Source: Pseudomonas sp. CBZ-4 (GTDB lineage Bacteria; Pseudomonadota; Gammaproteobacteria; Pseudomonadales; Pseudomonadaceae). Taken from it: 54,326 nt of DNA. Shown piece by piece: positions 44,693-54,297 of this stretch (positions are counted from its first letter, which is position 1; every line of letters begins with the position of its first letter). The stretch covers positions 1 to 54,326 of the forward strand of contig NZ_ANNV01000095.1 in NCBI RefSeq assembly GCF_000346755.1, in the 5' to 3' direction. The position numbers were made by a program, and so were the translations under genes. Under the pieces are notes generated by a model. It was not told the origin of the DNA, ran no database searches, and worked only from the letters and a program-made list of their open reading frames with translations.

Positions 44693-45787
44693 ATGTATCC
44701 GACAAACAGCCATGAAATATCCCCAGCAGAACTGGAAGCACGACTACGCTTGCACAGGCTGCCGGAACTGGGTCCCAAGCGTTTTCGCCGATTGATCGAA
44801 GCATTTGGTTGCGCGTCAAAGGCCATCAGCGCCCCCGCCAGTGCCTGGCGTTCCCTCGGGTTGCCGGCCATCAGCGCGGAGGCCCGGCGCAGCCATGAGG
44901 TGCGCGATGGCGCCAGCGCTGCATTGGCCTGGCTGGCACGCCCGGCCCAGCATTTGCTGATGTGGGACCAGCCTGAGTACCCCGCATTGCTCGCCCAGAT
45001 CGACGACGCGCCGCCGTTGTTATTCGTCGCCGGCGACCCTGGAATCCTGGAAAAACCGCAACTGGCGGTGGTCGGCAGTCGCCGTGCTTCGCGCCCTGGC
45101 ATGGACACCGCCGCCGCGTTTTCGCGCAGTTTGGCGGGCGCGGGTTTTGTTATCACCAGCGGCCTTGCGTTGGGCATTGATGGCGCGGCGCATCAGGCGG
45201 CATTGGATGTCGGGGGGCAGACAATCGGCGTCCTCGGTACCGGCCTCGAAAATTTTTATCCACAGCGCCACAAGCGGCTCGCGGCGGCGATGATTGAGCA
45301 AGGCAGTGCCGTGGTTTCCGAGTTCCCGCTGGACACCGCGCCCCAGGCCGGCAACTTTCCACGGCGCAACCGGATCATCAGCGGCCTGTCCCTCGGCGTG
45401 CTGGTGGTGGAGGCGAGCATGGCCAGTGGTTCGCTGATCACCGCCAAGCTCGCCGCCGAGCAAGGCCGCGAGGTGTATGCGATCCCGGGCTCCATCCACC
45501 ATCCCGGCGCCAAGGGCTGTCACCAGTTGATCCGTGAGGGTGCGGTGCTGGTGGAAACCATCGAGCACATCCTGGAAGGCTTGCGCGGCTGGCAGGCGTT
45601 GTCGCGCCCGGCCCCGGTGCCGGTCACCCATCCGTTGGTGGCGCTGCTGCACGCGGCGCCCCACACCAGCGAAGCCCTGGCGATTGCCAGTGGGCGGCCG
45701 TTGTCCCAGGTGCTGGCGACCTTGACCGAGTTGGAACTGGAAGGCCGCGTGATCTGCGAAAGCGGGCACTGGCGCGCGCGCTGCTAG
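44693..45787 (+). CDS. dprA: DNA processing protein DprA
   Basis: DprA (Smf) binds incoming single-stranded DNA and loads RecA during natural transformation. It is widely conserved even in species not known to be competent. The 364-residue protein has an N-terminal SAM-like region. The Rossmann-fold core carries AVVGSRRASRPGMDTA near residue 123, ITSGLALGIDGAAHQAAL near 152 and FPRRNRIISGLS near 222. A C-terminal winged-helix follows. An exact DnaA-box 9-mer lies upstream (44659-44667) and another inside (45256-45264). Confidence 0.96.
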   Translation: MYPTNSHEISPAELEARLRLHRLPELGPKRFRRLIEAFGCASKAISAPASAWRSLGLPAISAEARRSHEVRDGASAALAWLARPAQHLLMWDQPEYPALLAQIDDAPPLLFVAGDPGILEKPQLAVVGSRRASRPGMDTAAAFSRSLAGAGFVITSGLALGIDGAAHQAALDVGGQTIGVLGTGLENFYPQRHKRLAAAMIEQGSAVVSEFPLDTAPQAGNFPRRNRIISGLSLGVLVVEASMASGSLITAKLAAEQGREVYAIPGSIHHPGAKGCHQLIREGAVLVETIEHILEGLRGWQALSRPAPVPVTHPLVALLHAAPHTSEALAIASGRPLSQVLATLTELELEGRVICESGHWRARC

Positions 45788-45841
45788 GTTTTGTAACAGA
45801 GATCGGTAAACTGCCCGGAGCTTTGGTCTGGAGAGTAAACA

Positions 45842-46399
45842 ATGGTCAACAGGTGGCGTGTGCTGGAAGCCGCACGAGAAATTCGCGCAGGTGCGGTGAT
45901 TGCCTACCCAACCGAGGCGGTGTGGGGGCTGGGCTGCGACCCGTGGAATGAAGAAGCGGTGGACCGCTTGCTGGCGATCAAGAACCGTTCGGTGGACAAG
46001 GGCTTGATCGTGGTCGCCGATAGCATTCACCAGTTCGACTTTTTGTTCGAAGACTTCCCGCAAGACTGGATCGACCGCATGGCCAGCACCTGGCCGGGGC
46101 CCAACACCTGGTTGGTGCCCCACCAGGGTTTGCTGCCGGAGTGGGTGACCGGTGTGCACGACACCGTGGCGTTGCGCGTCAGCGATCACCCGTTGGTGCG
46201 GGATCTGTGCGCAGAAGTGGGGCCGTTGATTTCCACCTCGGCCAACCCGCAGGGCCGCCCGGCGGCGCGTACGCGGATCCGCGTGGAGCAGTATTTCCGT
46301 GGCCAGGTGGACCTGGTGCTGGGTGGCGCCCTGGGTGGGCGCAAGAACCCGAGCCTGATTCGCGATCTGGCCACGGGCAAGGTGATGCGCCCGTCCTGA
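45842..46399 (+). CDS. tsaC: Threonylcarbamoyl-AMP synthase
   Basis: TsaC (YrdC family) makes threonylcarbamoyl-adenylate from threonine, bicarbonate and ATP for the t6A37 modification of tRNA. The 185 residues include the family motifs [20 protein letters not shown] near residue 21 and [17 protein letters not shown] near 44. [10 protein letters not shown] near 83 and [18 protein letters not shown] near 128 are also present. It follows dprA by 54 bases, as in other pseudomonads, and is probably co-transcribed. Confidence 0.97.
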   Translation: MVNRWRVLEAAREIRAGAVIAYPTEAVWGLGCDPWNEEAVDRLLAIKNRSVDKGLIVVADSIHQFDFLFEDFPQDWIDRMASTWPGPNTWLVPHQGLLPEWVTGVHDTVALRVSDHPLVRDLCAEVGPLISTSANPQGRPAARTRIRVEQYFRGQVDLVLGGALGGRKNPSLIRDLATGKVMRPS

Positions 46400-46413
46400 G
46401 ACCGAGGTGTAGC

Positions 46414-46499
46414 CATCGCGGGCAAGCCCGCTCCCACAGGTTGATCGGGTTCCGACTGGAGAAACTCGGTCAAATGTGGGAGCGGGCTTGCCCGCGATG
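46414..46499. repeat. REP pair, inward-GTGGGAG topology
   Basis: The arms are 46414-46439 and 46475-46499, with core GCGGGCAAGCCCGCTCCCAC and its complement. The GTGGGAG ends face inwards, as in the pair at 39391. It fills the space between the convergent tsaC and quinone oxidoreductase genes. Confidence 0.9.
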
Positions 46500-46529
46500 A
46501 GGCCCTTGAGTCAGTAGAGTCCTGAAGCC

Positions 46530-47507
46530 TTACGGCAACAAAATCGTCGACCCGGTAGTCCGCCGCCCCGACAACTCCGTCTGCGCCTTCGCCGCATCCG
46601 CCAGCGCATACCGCTGGTTGATATCAATGCGCACCTTGCCGCTCTTGATCATCGAAAACAGGTCATCCGCCATCGCCTGCAAGTTCTGCGGGTTGTTGGC
46701 GTAGGTGGCCAAGGTCGGCCGGGTCACGTACAGCGAACCTTTCGCCGACAAAATCCCCAGGTTCACCCCATCCACGGCGCCCGACGCATTGCCGAAACTC
46801 ACCACCAGCCCGCGCGGTGCCACGCTGTCCAGCGACGTCAGCCAAGTGTCCTTGCCCACACCGTCGTACACCACTGGCACTTTTTTGCCGTCGGTCAATT
46901 CCAGCACGCGTTGTGCGACGTTTTCCTTGCTGTAGTCGATGGTTTCCCAGGCGCCGAGGGATTTGGCCAGGGCGGCTTTTTCCGGCGAGCTGACCGTACC
47001 GATCAGCTTCACGCCCAGGGCCTTGGCCCACTGGCACGCCAGGGAGCCTACGCCACCGGCAGCGGCGTGGAACAGGATGGTCTCGCCACCCTTCAACTCA
47101 TAGGTCTGGCGCAGCAGGTATTGCACGGTCAGGCCCTTGAGCATGGCGCCAGCCGCCTGTTCGAAGCCGATCTCGTCCGGCAGGTGCACCAGGTTGGCGG
47201 CCGGCAACACATGCAGTTCGCTGTACGCACCCAGCGGCCCGCTGCCGTAGGCCACACGGTCGCCGACCTTGAACTGGGTGACTTCGCTGCCGACGGCATC
47301 GACCAAACCGGCGCCTTCTGCGCCCAAGCCAGATGGCAACGCAGGCGGCGCGTACAAACCGCTGCGGAAATAGGTGTCGATAAAATTCAGGCCAATCGCC
47401 TGGTTACGTACGCGAACCTGTTGTGGGCCGGGTTCCGCTGGCGTGTAGTCCACATACTCAAGCACGTCGGGGCCGCCATGGGCGCTGAACTGGATACGTT
47501 TTGCCAT
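46530..47507 (-). CDS. qor: NADPH:quinone oxidoreductase (zeta-crystallin type)
   Basis: This is a zinc-independent medium-chain dehydrogenase/reductase that reduces quinones with NADPH. The 325-residue protein starts MAKRIQFSAHGGPDVLEYVD. The GAEGAGLVDAVGSEV block is near residue 62, and the nucleotide-binding motif FHAAAGGVGSLACQWAKALG is near 146. The C-terminus ends in TGSTILLP. It is divergent from hemF, as in related genomes, with 159 bases between them. Confidence 0.93.
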   Translation of the reverse strand: MAKRIQFSAHGGPDVLEYVDYTPAEPGPQQVRVRNQAIGLNFIDTYFRSGLYAPPALPSGLGAEGAGLVDAVGSEVTQFKVGDRVAYGSGPLGAYSELHVLPAANLVHLPDEIGFEQAAGAMLKGLTVQYLLRQTYELKGGETILFHAAAGGVGSLACQWAKALGVKLIGTVSSPEKAALAKSLGAWETIDYSKENVAQRVLELTDGKKVPVVYDGVGKDTWLTSLDSVAPRGLVVSFGNASGAVDGVNLGILSAKGSLYVTRPTLATYANNPQNLQAMADDLFSMIKSGKVRIDINQRYALADAAKAQTELSGRRTTGSTILLP

Positions 47508-47642
47508 CTGCCTTCTCCTCGGGTCGAATTCGCGTAGTCGGCTATCGAACTCCTAAGCTTGATCTTCGTCAACTACGGCGCAACGGGGTGCGGTGGTATC
47601 CTGTGCGCCCATTTGCCGCCGACGCCCAATGGCCTCGCGTAG

Positions 47643-48598
<956 letters not shown>

Positions 48599-48599
<1 letters not shown>

Positions 48600-49417
48600 T
48601 GGACCGATATGTGGTGTTCGGCAACCCCATCGGCCACAGTAAGTCGCCGCTGATCCACCGGATGTTCGCCGAGCAGACCGGCGAGCAACTGGACTACAGC
48701 ACCTTGCTTGCGCCGCTGGAGGATTTCACTGGCTGTGCCCGTGAGTTTTTTCAGCAAGGCCGTGGCGCCAACGTCACCGTGCCGTTCAAGGAAGACGCCT
48801 ACCGCCTGGCCAACAGCCTCACCGAACGGGCCCAGCGCGCTGGCGCGGTGAATACCCTGAGCAAGCTCGCCGACGGCAGCCTGCTGGGTGACAACACCGA
48901 CGGCGCCGGCCTGGTGCGCGACCTCACGGTCAACGCCGGGTTGAGCCTGCAAGGCAAACGCATCTTGCTGCTTGGCGCTGGCGGCGCGGTACGTGGCGCG
49001 CTGGAGCCGTTGTTGGCCGAGCGGCCGGCCTCGCTGATCATTGCCAACCGCACCGTGGAAAAAGCCGAAATGCTCGCCGAGTTGTTTGACGACCTGGGCC
49101 CGGTGTCTGCCAGCGGCTTCGACTGGCTGCGTGAGCCGGTGGACGTGATCATCAATGCCACGTCCGCCAGCCTGTCAGGCGATGTACCGCCGATTGCCGG
49201 CAGCCTGATCGAGCCGGGCAAGACGTTTTGCTACGACATGATGTACGGCAAGGAGCCGACGGCGTTTTGCCGCTGGGCGACGGCGCAAGGTGCCGCCGTG
49301 GCGATGGATGGCTTGGGGATGTTGGTGGAGCAGGCGGCGGAGGCGTTTTTCCTGTGGCGCGGTGTGCGCCCGGATTCGGCGCCGGTGCTGGCCGAGCTGC
49401 GTCGCCAACTGGCCTGA
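48599..49417 (+). CDS. aroE: Shikimate dehydrogenase (NADP+)
   Basis: AroE reduces 3-dehydroshikimate to shikimate in aromatic amino-acid synthesis. The 272-residue protein shows the substrate-binding motif [20 protein letters not shown] near residue 6 and [11 protein letters not shown] near 59, with the catalytic lysine. [12 protein letters not shown] is near 100, and the NADP-binding loop [12 protein letters not shown] is near 126. It overlaps hemF (TGATG), so translation of the two is coupled. A REP pair follows it. Confidence 0.98.
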
Positions 49418-49443
49418 CACAAATCCAATGTGAGCACGGTCAG

Positions 49444-49532
49444 TGTGGGAGCTGGCTTGCCTGCGATAGCGGTGTGTCAGCTTGCATATTTGCTACTGAT
49501 GCACCGCTATCGCAGGCAAGCCAGCTCCCACA
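49444..49532. repeat. REP pair, outward-GTGGGAG topology
   Basis: Two inverted arms (49444-49470 and 49506-49532), with core TGGGAGCTGGCTTGCCTGCG, flank a 35-base spacer that resembles the sequence at the left edge of the window. It lies between the convergent aroE and metR genes. Confidence 0.92.
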
Positions 49533-49565
49533 GTTAGATCACATTGTTTGTGGGCGCCGGTTCCT

Positions 49566-50483
49566 TCAGCGAACGGCGCTGACGCCATCCAATGTGGAAA
49601 ACGACGTGTCCTTCGCGGTCAGCAAGAAATCGCGCATATACGGCGCATCCAGCATGTCCGCACGAATCCCCGCATACAGCGTCGCAAACAAGCCTTTCTC
49701 ACCCAAACGCTTGGCCTTCACATAGCCGCGCGAGCTGTATTCATGCAGCGCCCAATGGGGCATGCCGCACACGCCACGGCCGCTGGCCACCAGTTGCATC
49801 ATCATCACCGTCAGTTCCGAGGTGCGTACCTGGGCCGGTTCGACGTCGGCGGGTTCGAGGAAGCGGGTGAAGATGTCCAGGCGGTCGCGTTCCACCGGGT
49901 AGGTGATCAGGGTTTCCGTCAGCAGGTCTTCCGGCACGATGTAGGATTTGCCCGCGAGCGCATGCTGGTTGGCCACCGCGAGCATGGCTTCGTAGGTGAA
50001 CAGCGGCACGTAGGTGATGCCCGGCAGCTCCAGCGGGTCGGAGGTCACCACCAGGTCGAGGTCGCCACGGGCCAGGGCCGGCAGCGGCGCGAAGGCAAAC
50101 CCGGAGGCCAGGTCCAGCTCGACTTCCGGCCAGGCATCGCGGAACTGGTCGATGGTCGGCATCAGCCACTGGAAGCAGCTGTGGCATTCGATGGCCATGT
50201 GCAGGCGCCCCGCAGTGCCGCCGGCCAGCCGCGCGATATCGCGCTCGGCACCGCGCAGCAGCGGCAGGGCCGCATCGGCCAGTTGCAACAGGCGCAGGCC
50301 GGCGCTGGTGAAGCGCAGTGGCTTGGTCTTGCGCACGAACAGCTGCATGCCCAGGCGTTCTTCCAGCTCCTTGAACTGGTGGGACAACGCCGATTGCGTC
50401 AGGTGCAGGCGCTCGGCGGCTTCCACCAGGCTGTCGGCTTCGCGCAGGGCGTGCAGGGTCTTGAGGTGACGGATCTCGAGCAC
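49566..50483 (-). CDS. metR: LysR-family methionine regulator MetR
   Basis: MetR activates methionine-synthesis genes with homocysteine as co-effector. The GTG at 50483 ((M)LEIRHLKTLHALREADSL) has GGAG five bases upstream and gives 305 residues. The winged HTH (LHLTQSALSHQFKELEERLG near residue 25, then LFVRKTKPLRFT) and the effector-domain segment AIECHSCFQWLMP near residue 97 closely follow E. coli MetR. YPVERDRLDIFTRFLEPADV and MPHWAL also match. It is divergent from a secreted hydrolase gene, and the shared intergenic region has a perfect TGAA-N5-TTCA MetR-type box. Confidence 0.92.
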   Translation of the reverse strand: MLEIRHLKTLHALREADSLVEAAERLHLTQSALSHQFKELEERLGMQLFVRKTKPLRFTSAGLRLLQLADAALPLLRGAERDIARLAGGTAGRLHMAIECHSCFQWLMPTIDQFRDAWPEVELDLASGFAFAPLPALARGDLDLVVTSDPLELPGITYVPLFTYEAMLAVANQHALAGKSYIVPEDLLTETLITYPVERDRLDIFTRFLEPADVEPAQVRTSELTVMMMQLVASGRGVCGMPHWALHEYSSRGYVKAKRLGEKGLFATLYAGIRADMLDAPYMRDFLLTAKDTSFSTLDGVSAVR

Positions 50484-50609
50484 GGGCTCTCCATGAAGGA
50501 AATTTGTGATGAAGCGCAATCGCGTGAGTTTGTCTCATGTTGCCGTTTGTGTCGACCATGACCGCTGGGCACTCTTCATTAAACTGTCATGAAACTGTGG
50601 CAGCGCGCT

Positions 50610-50622
50610 TGAACAAACTTCA
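50610..50622. promoter_or_regulatory. MetR-type binding site
   Basis: TGAACAAACTTCA fits the MetR consensus TGAA-N5-TTCA at every defined position. It is 43 bases upstream of the hydrolase start and 127 bases upstream of the metR start. This suggests MetR acts on the hydrolase gene, on itself, or on both. Confidence 0.7.
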
Positions 50623-50665
50623 TCAGACTCGCGCTCTACTGGGGTTCTGCGTTTCGGTGTTTTTC

Positions 50666-51685
50666 ATGCGCGTGTTGCTTTTACTGGCCGCTCTATTGTT
50701 CGGCCTGCCGTCTTTTGCGGCGTCTCGATGTGATGTCAATGTCCCGACCGAAACGGTCGACCTGGCTCAGGTGAGCATCGCCTACCAGAGCATCGGCCGT
50801 GCGTCCGATCCGGCGTTGCTGCTGGTGATGGGGCTGGGCGGGCAGTTGATCCACTGGCCGGATGAAGTGGTCGTGGCCCTGTGCCAACAGGGTTTTCGGG
50901 TGATCCGCTACGACAACCGTGACGTCGGCCTGTCCACCTGGCGCCAGGCGCCGGCCAGCGCCAACCTGACCTTTGAAGTGCTGCGCTACAAGCTCGGCCT
51001 GCCGGTGTCGGCGCCCTACACGCTGACCGACATGGCCGACGACGCGCTGGGTTTGATGGATGCGTTGCAGGTCCGCCAATTCCACGTCCTGGGCGCAAGC
51101 ATGGGTGGCATGATCGCCCAGCACCTGGCGGCCATGGCCCCGCAGCGCGTGGAAAGCCTGACGTTGATCATGACCAGCTCCGGCGCCGAAGGCCTGCCGG
51201 CGCCGAATGCGGCGCTGGTGCAATTGCTGTCACGGCGCAGCGCACCCAATCGCGAAGTAGCGCTGGAGCAGCAGGCTGATCTGCTGGCCGCGCTGGGCAG
51301 CCCGAATGTGAAAGATGATCGCCAGGCCCTGCTGCACCAGGCGGCGCTGTCCTACGACCGTGCGTTCAACCCGGACGGCGTCAAGCGCCAGATCATGGCG
51401 ATCCTCGCCGAACCGAGCCGTGTGCCGTTGCTCAACCAGCTGCGCGTGCCGACCCTGGTGGTGCACGGCACCGCCGATCCGCTGTTGCCGGTGATGCACG
51501 GCGTGCACCTGGCCGCGCATATCCAGGGCAGCGAATTGAAGCTGATTCCCGGCATGGCCCACCGTTTCCAGGAAGCGTTCAAGGCGCCGCTGCTGACGGC
51601 GGTGCTGCCATACCTGCAAGCCCATCGCGAAGATGCGGCGCACTGGGCGCGGATTGACCTGGGCGAGCCTTCGAAGGTGTTGTGA
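50666..51685 (+). CDS. Secreted alpha/beta hydrolase
   Basis: The ATG at 50666 gives 339 residues beginning with a signal peptide ([20 protein letters not shown]), so the enzyme is probably periplasmic. The alpha/beta-hydrolase fold is shown by [16 protein letters not shown] near residue 53 and the nucleophile elbow [11 protein letters not shown] near residue 147. The catalytic acid is in [14 protein letters not shown] near 267 and the histidine in PGMAHRFQE near 292. It resembles aclacinomycin methylesterase-type hydrolases, but the substrate is unknown. It is divergent from metR and preceded by a MetR-type box. The next gene, for a FrnE-like protein, starts 55 bases after its stop. No strong ribosome-binding site is visible. 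Confidence 0.88.
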   Translation: MRVLLLLAALLFGLPSFAASRCDVNVPTETVDLAQVSIAYQSIGRASDPALLLVMGLGGQLIHWPDEVVVALCQQGFRVIRYDNRDVGLSTWRQAPASANLTFEVLRYKLGLPVSAPYTLTDMADDALGLMDALQVRQFHVLGASMGGMIAQHLAAMAPQRVESLTLIMTSSGAEGLPAPNAALVQLLSRRSAPNREVALEQQADLLAALGSPNVKDDRQALLHQAALSYDRAFNPDGVKRQIMAILAEPSRVPLLNQLRVPTLVVHGTADPLLPVMHGVHLAAHIQGSELKLIPGMAHRFQEAFKAPLLTAVLPYLQAHREDAAHWARIDLGEPSKVL

Positions 51686-51740
51686 CATTGGTGTATCGTG
51701 CAACCTTTGCGGCGCGTTTTTGCCTACGAGGTGGCTAGCC

Positions 51741-52394
51741 ATGAGTACTCCCCTGAAAATCGATTTCGTCAGCGATGTGTCCTGCCCCTGGTGCATCATC
51801 GGCCTGCGCGGCCTGACCGAAGCCCTCGACCAGCTGGGTGCCGAGGTGCAGGCCGAGATCCACTTCCAGCCGTTCGAACTGAACCCGAACATGCCCGCCG
51901 AAGGGCAGAACATCGTCGAGCACATCACTGAAAAATACGGTTCTACCGCCGAGCAATCCCAGGCCAACCGCGAGCGCATCCGCGACATGGGCGCCGCGCT
52001 GGGCTTTGCCTTCCGCACCGATGGCCAGAGCCGCATCTACAACACCTTCGATGCTCACCGCCTGCTGCATTGGGCCGGGCTGGAAGGCTTGCAGTACAAC
52101 CTCAAGGAAGCGCTGTTCAAGGCGTATTTCAGCGACGGCCAAGACCCTTCCGATCACGCGACCCTGGCGATCATTGCCGAAAGCGTCGGGCTGGACTTGA
52201 AGCGCGCGGCTGAGATTCTGGCCAGCGATGAATACGCCGCCGAGGTACGTGAGCAAGAGGAATTGTGGGTGTCCCGTGGCGTGACGTCGGTGCCGACCAT
52301 TGTGTTCAACGACCAGTACGCGGTGAGCGGTGGACAGCCGGCCGAGGCGTTTGTGGGGGCGATTCGCCAGATCATCACCGACGCCCAAAACTAA
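51741..52394 (+). CDS. DsbA-family oxidoreductase, FrnE-like
   Basis: The 217-residue protein has a thioredoxin-fold DsbA domain with the active-site motif CPWC ([13 protein letters not shown] near residues 9-21) and the cis-proline segment [20 protein letters not shown] near 180. No signal peptide is present, so unlike DsbA it should act in the cytoplasm. This fits the FrnE/2-hydroxychromene-2-carboxylate isomerase-like branch linked to oxidative-stress tolerance. The ATG at 51741 is preceded by GAGGTGGCTAGCC. The open frame extends upstream into the hydrolase gene without conservation. Confidence 0.92.
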   Translation: MSTPLKIDFVSDVSCPWCIIGLRGLTEALDQLGAEVQAEIHFQPFELNPNMPAEGQNIVEHITEKYGSTAEQSQANRERIRDMGAALGFAFRTDGQSRIYNTFDAHRLLHWAGLEGLQYNLKEALFKAYFSDGQDPSDHATLAIIAESVGLDLKRAAEILASDEYAAEVREQEELWVSRGVTSVPTIVFNDQYAVSGGQPAEAFVGAIRQIITDAQN

Positions 52395-52413
52395 AGCCGA
52401 ACACAATTCCAAG

Positions 52414-52502
52414 TGTGGGAGCTGGCTTGCCTGCGATAGCGGTCTATCAGTTATTGCTGCATTGACTGATCCACCGCTATCGCAGGCAAGCCAGCTCCCA
52501 CA
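52414..52502. repeat. REP pair, outward-GTGGGAG topology
   Basis: Inverted arms 52414-52440 and 52476-52502, with core TGGGAGCTGGCTTGCCTGCG, flank a 35-base spacer containing TATCAG and TGACTGAT, as at the left edge of the window. It lies between the FrnE-like gene and the arginase-like gene, both on the plus strand. Confidence 0.92.
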
Positions 52503-52584
52503 TGGGTTACTCATTGTCCTCAAGAGATCCGCTGGCCCGGCCCTTGCATTGACCCCCTGAAGCCATAAAGGGGGCACCTCTGCC

Positions 52585-53505
52585 TTGAATATTCTTGATC
52601 TCGACCACAGCCTCACCAACCAGGCACCGATTGCCCGGCGTCTGGCCAGCGGTCAGGCCACGCGCCTCGACCTGCTGGACCTGGGCCCGAAGCTGCGCCT
52701 GTGGGCCACCGAAAAAACCTGGAAGTCCTTCGCCGCACGCCTGGCCCAGCGGCCACGGCCGGTGGATGCACGGCCGGAAATCCTGTTTGTCGGCTCCGGC
52801 GACTATCACCACCTCACGCCGGCGTTTCTCGCCGACCTCAAGGAACCCATCAGCCTGATCCACTTCGACAACCACCCCGACTGGGTGCGCTTTGCGCCCA
52901 AGCGGCACTGCGGCTCGTGGGTCAACCGCGCGCTGAACATGCCGGCGATCAAACGCATCGTCACCCTGGGCCCGTGCAGCGATGACCTGCACAACCCGCA
53001 ACTGCGCGGCGGCAACCTGGGGGCGCTCAAGCGTGGGCATTTGCAGCTGTTTCCCTGGCAGCATCCGCCGTCGAAAGTCTGGGGCCGGGTCGGGGACGGC
53101 GCCGGTCACCAGCAGCAGGAAAATCACCTGCATTGGCGCAATCTGGCGGAGTTGGACTGGGGCGTGTTTCTCGAGCAGATGATCGCCAGCCTGCCCACCG
53201 ATGCGATCTGGATCACCATCGACAAAGACGTGCTGGCCAGTGAAGACGCCGCCACCAACTGGGACCAGGGCGGTATGCGCCTGGCCCATCTGCTGCAAGC
53301 CCTGCGGGCGTTGGCGGCGGGCAAGCGGATTATCGGCATCGACGTGTGTGGCGAGTTCGCACAACCTGCGTTCAGCAACGCGTTCAAGCGCTGGGAGGCC
53401 AAGTCCGACCAACCGCCCGCCGAGCGCTGGAGCCCCGAGGATTTGCAGCGCAATGCCGCGACCAATGAAGCCCTGATCGACCTGTTTGAGGAGCTGTTCC
53501 CGTGA
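52585..53505 (+). CDS. Arginase-fold (ureohydrolase-like) protein
   Basis: The 306-residue protein, starting at a TTG with AAAGGGGG upstream, carries a full set of ureohydrolase-type metal ligands. These are SGDYHH (His75 or His76), FDNHPD (Asp95, His97, Asp99) and IDKD (Asp213, Asp215). This suggests a two-metal, probably manganese, hydrolase acting on a guanidino or related C-N bond. It differs much from arginase, agmatinase and formimidoylglutamase elsewhere, and the usual GGDHS and DAHxD forms are altered. The substrate is unknown. Its stop overlaps the next start (GTGA), coupling it to two small membrane proteins. Confidence 0.8.
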   Translation: MNILDLDHSLTNQAPIARRLASGQATRLDLLDLGPKLRLWATEKTWKSFAARLAQRPRPVDARPEILFVGSGDYHHLTPAFLADLKEPISLIHFDNHPDWVRFAPKRHCGSWVNRALNMPAIKRIVTLGPCSDDLHNPQLRGGNLGALKRGHLQLFPWQHPPSKVWGRVGDGAGHQQQENHLHWRNLAELDWGVFLEQMIASLPTDAIWITIDKDVLASEDAATNWDQGGMRLAHLLQALRALAAGKRIIGIDVCGEFAQPAFSNAFKRWEAKSDQPPAERWSPEDLQRNAATNEALIDLFEELFP

Positions 53506-53882
53506 CGTTGACCGTGGTGTTGCTGGTGGCGTTTTCCATCGTGCTCGATGTGATCGGCCAGTTGTGTTTCAAGCTCGGCCTCGACCGCTTGCCGGAGCTG
53601 GAAGGCGGCTTTCGCCTGAATGCGTTCTGGGGCCAGGTGTTCAATGCGCCGTTGTTGTGGGCCGGGATCGGGGCTTACGTCATCGAGTTTTTTGTCTGGC
53701 TGGAAGCCTTGTCCCGCGCGCCGTTGAGCCTGTTGTTTCCGGCGGCGGCGTTGGCGTATTGCGGGGTGGTGCTGGTGGGCAAGGTGGTGCTGGGCGAGAC
53801 CGTCAGCCGCCGCCGTTGGGCGGGGACCTGGGTGATCACCCTGGGCGTGATGTTGGTGGCGATTGCCGGAGGGCAGGCATGA
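53502..53882 (+). CDS. Small four-helix membrane protein, EamA/SMR-like (first of pair)
   Basis: The 126-residue protein has four predicted membrane helices (TVVLLVAFSIVLDVIGQLCF, LLWAGIGAYVIEFFVWLEAL, PLSLLFPAAALAYCGVVLVG, WAGTWVITLGVMLVAIAGG). There is a conserved GQLCFKLGL motif in helix 1 and GETVSRRRWAG before helix 4. This is the half-size drug/metabolite transporter (EamA or SMR-type) layout. Such proteins often work as heterodimers, and the next gene encodes a similar protein overlapping by four bases (ATGA). The start is a GTG overlapping the arginase-like gene. The transported substrate is unknown. Confidence 0.85.
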   Translation: MTLTVVLLVAFSIVLDVIGQLCFKLGLDRLPELEGGFRLNAFWGQVFNAPLLWAGIGAYVIEFFVWLEALSRAPLSLLFPAAALAYCGVVLVGKVVLGETVSRRRWAGTWVITLGVMLVAIAGGQA

Positions 53883-54271
53883 ATACGCACGCGTGGTTGC
53901 ATGGGCGCTTCGGCACTGTGGTGCTGTGGGCCTTGCTGATCTGTACCGAAAGTGCCGGGCAGTTGTTTACCAAAGTGGCCGGCGATCAATTGGGGCAGAT
54001 GGATTTCAATTGGCAGTGGTTGGCGGATGTGGCGCGCAACCCGGGGATTCTCGCGGCGATTGCCTGCTACATCGGCGCGTTTTTCGTGTGGATGCTGATC
54101 CTGCGGCGCAGCAGTCTGTCCCTGGCGTTTCCCCTGAGTTCATTGGTGTTTGTGGTGGTATTGCTCGGTTCGTGGCTGGGGCTGGGGGAACATATCAGCG
54201 CGCTGCACTGGGTGGGGGTGGCGGTGATTATCGGCGGGATTGCGCTGCTGGCCGAAGGCGAAGAAAACTGA
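53879..54271 (+). CDS. Small four-helix membrane protein, EamA/SMR-like (second of pair)
   Basis: The 130-residue protein also has four membrane helices (TVVLWALLICTESAGQLFTK, ILAAIACYIGAFFVWMLIL, SLAFPLSSLVFVVVLLGSWL, WVGVAVIIGGIALLAEG). The SAGQLFTKVAG motif parallels GQLCFKLGL of its partner, and LGEHISALHWVG parallels the partner's segment before helix 4. The ATG overlaps the stop of the first gene. The pair probably forms an asymmetric transporter. ArnE/ArnF or polyamine-type exporters are alternatives, but nothing in the neighbourhood supports lipid A modification. Confidence 0.85.
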   Translation: MNTHAWLHGRFGTVVLWALLICTESAGQLFTKVAGDQLGQMDFNWQWLADVARNPGILAAIACYIGAFFVWMLILRRSSLSLAFPLSSLVFVVVLLGSWLGLGEHISALHWVGVAVIIGGIALLAEGEEN

Positions 54272-54297
54272 AACCCCTGCCATGAAATACAGATCCC

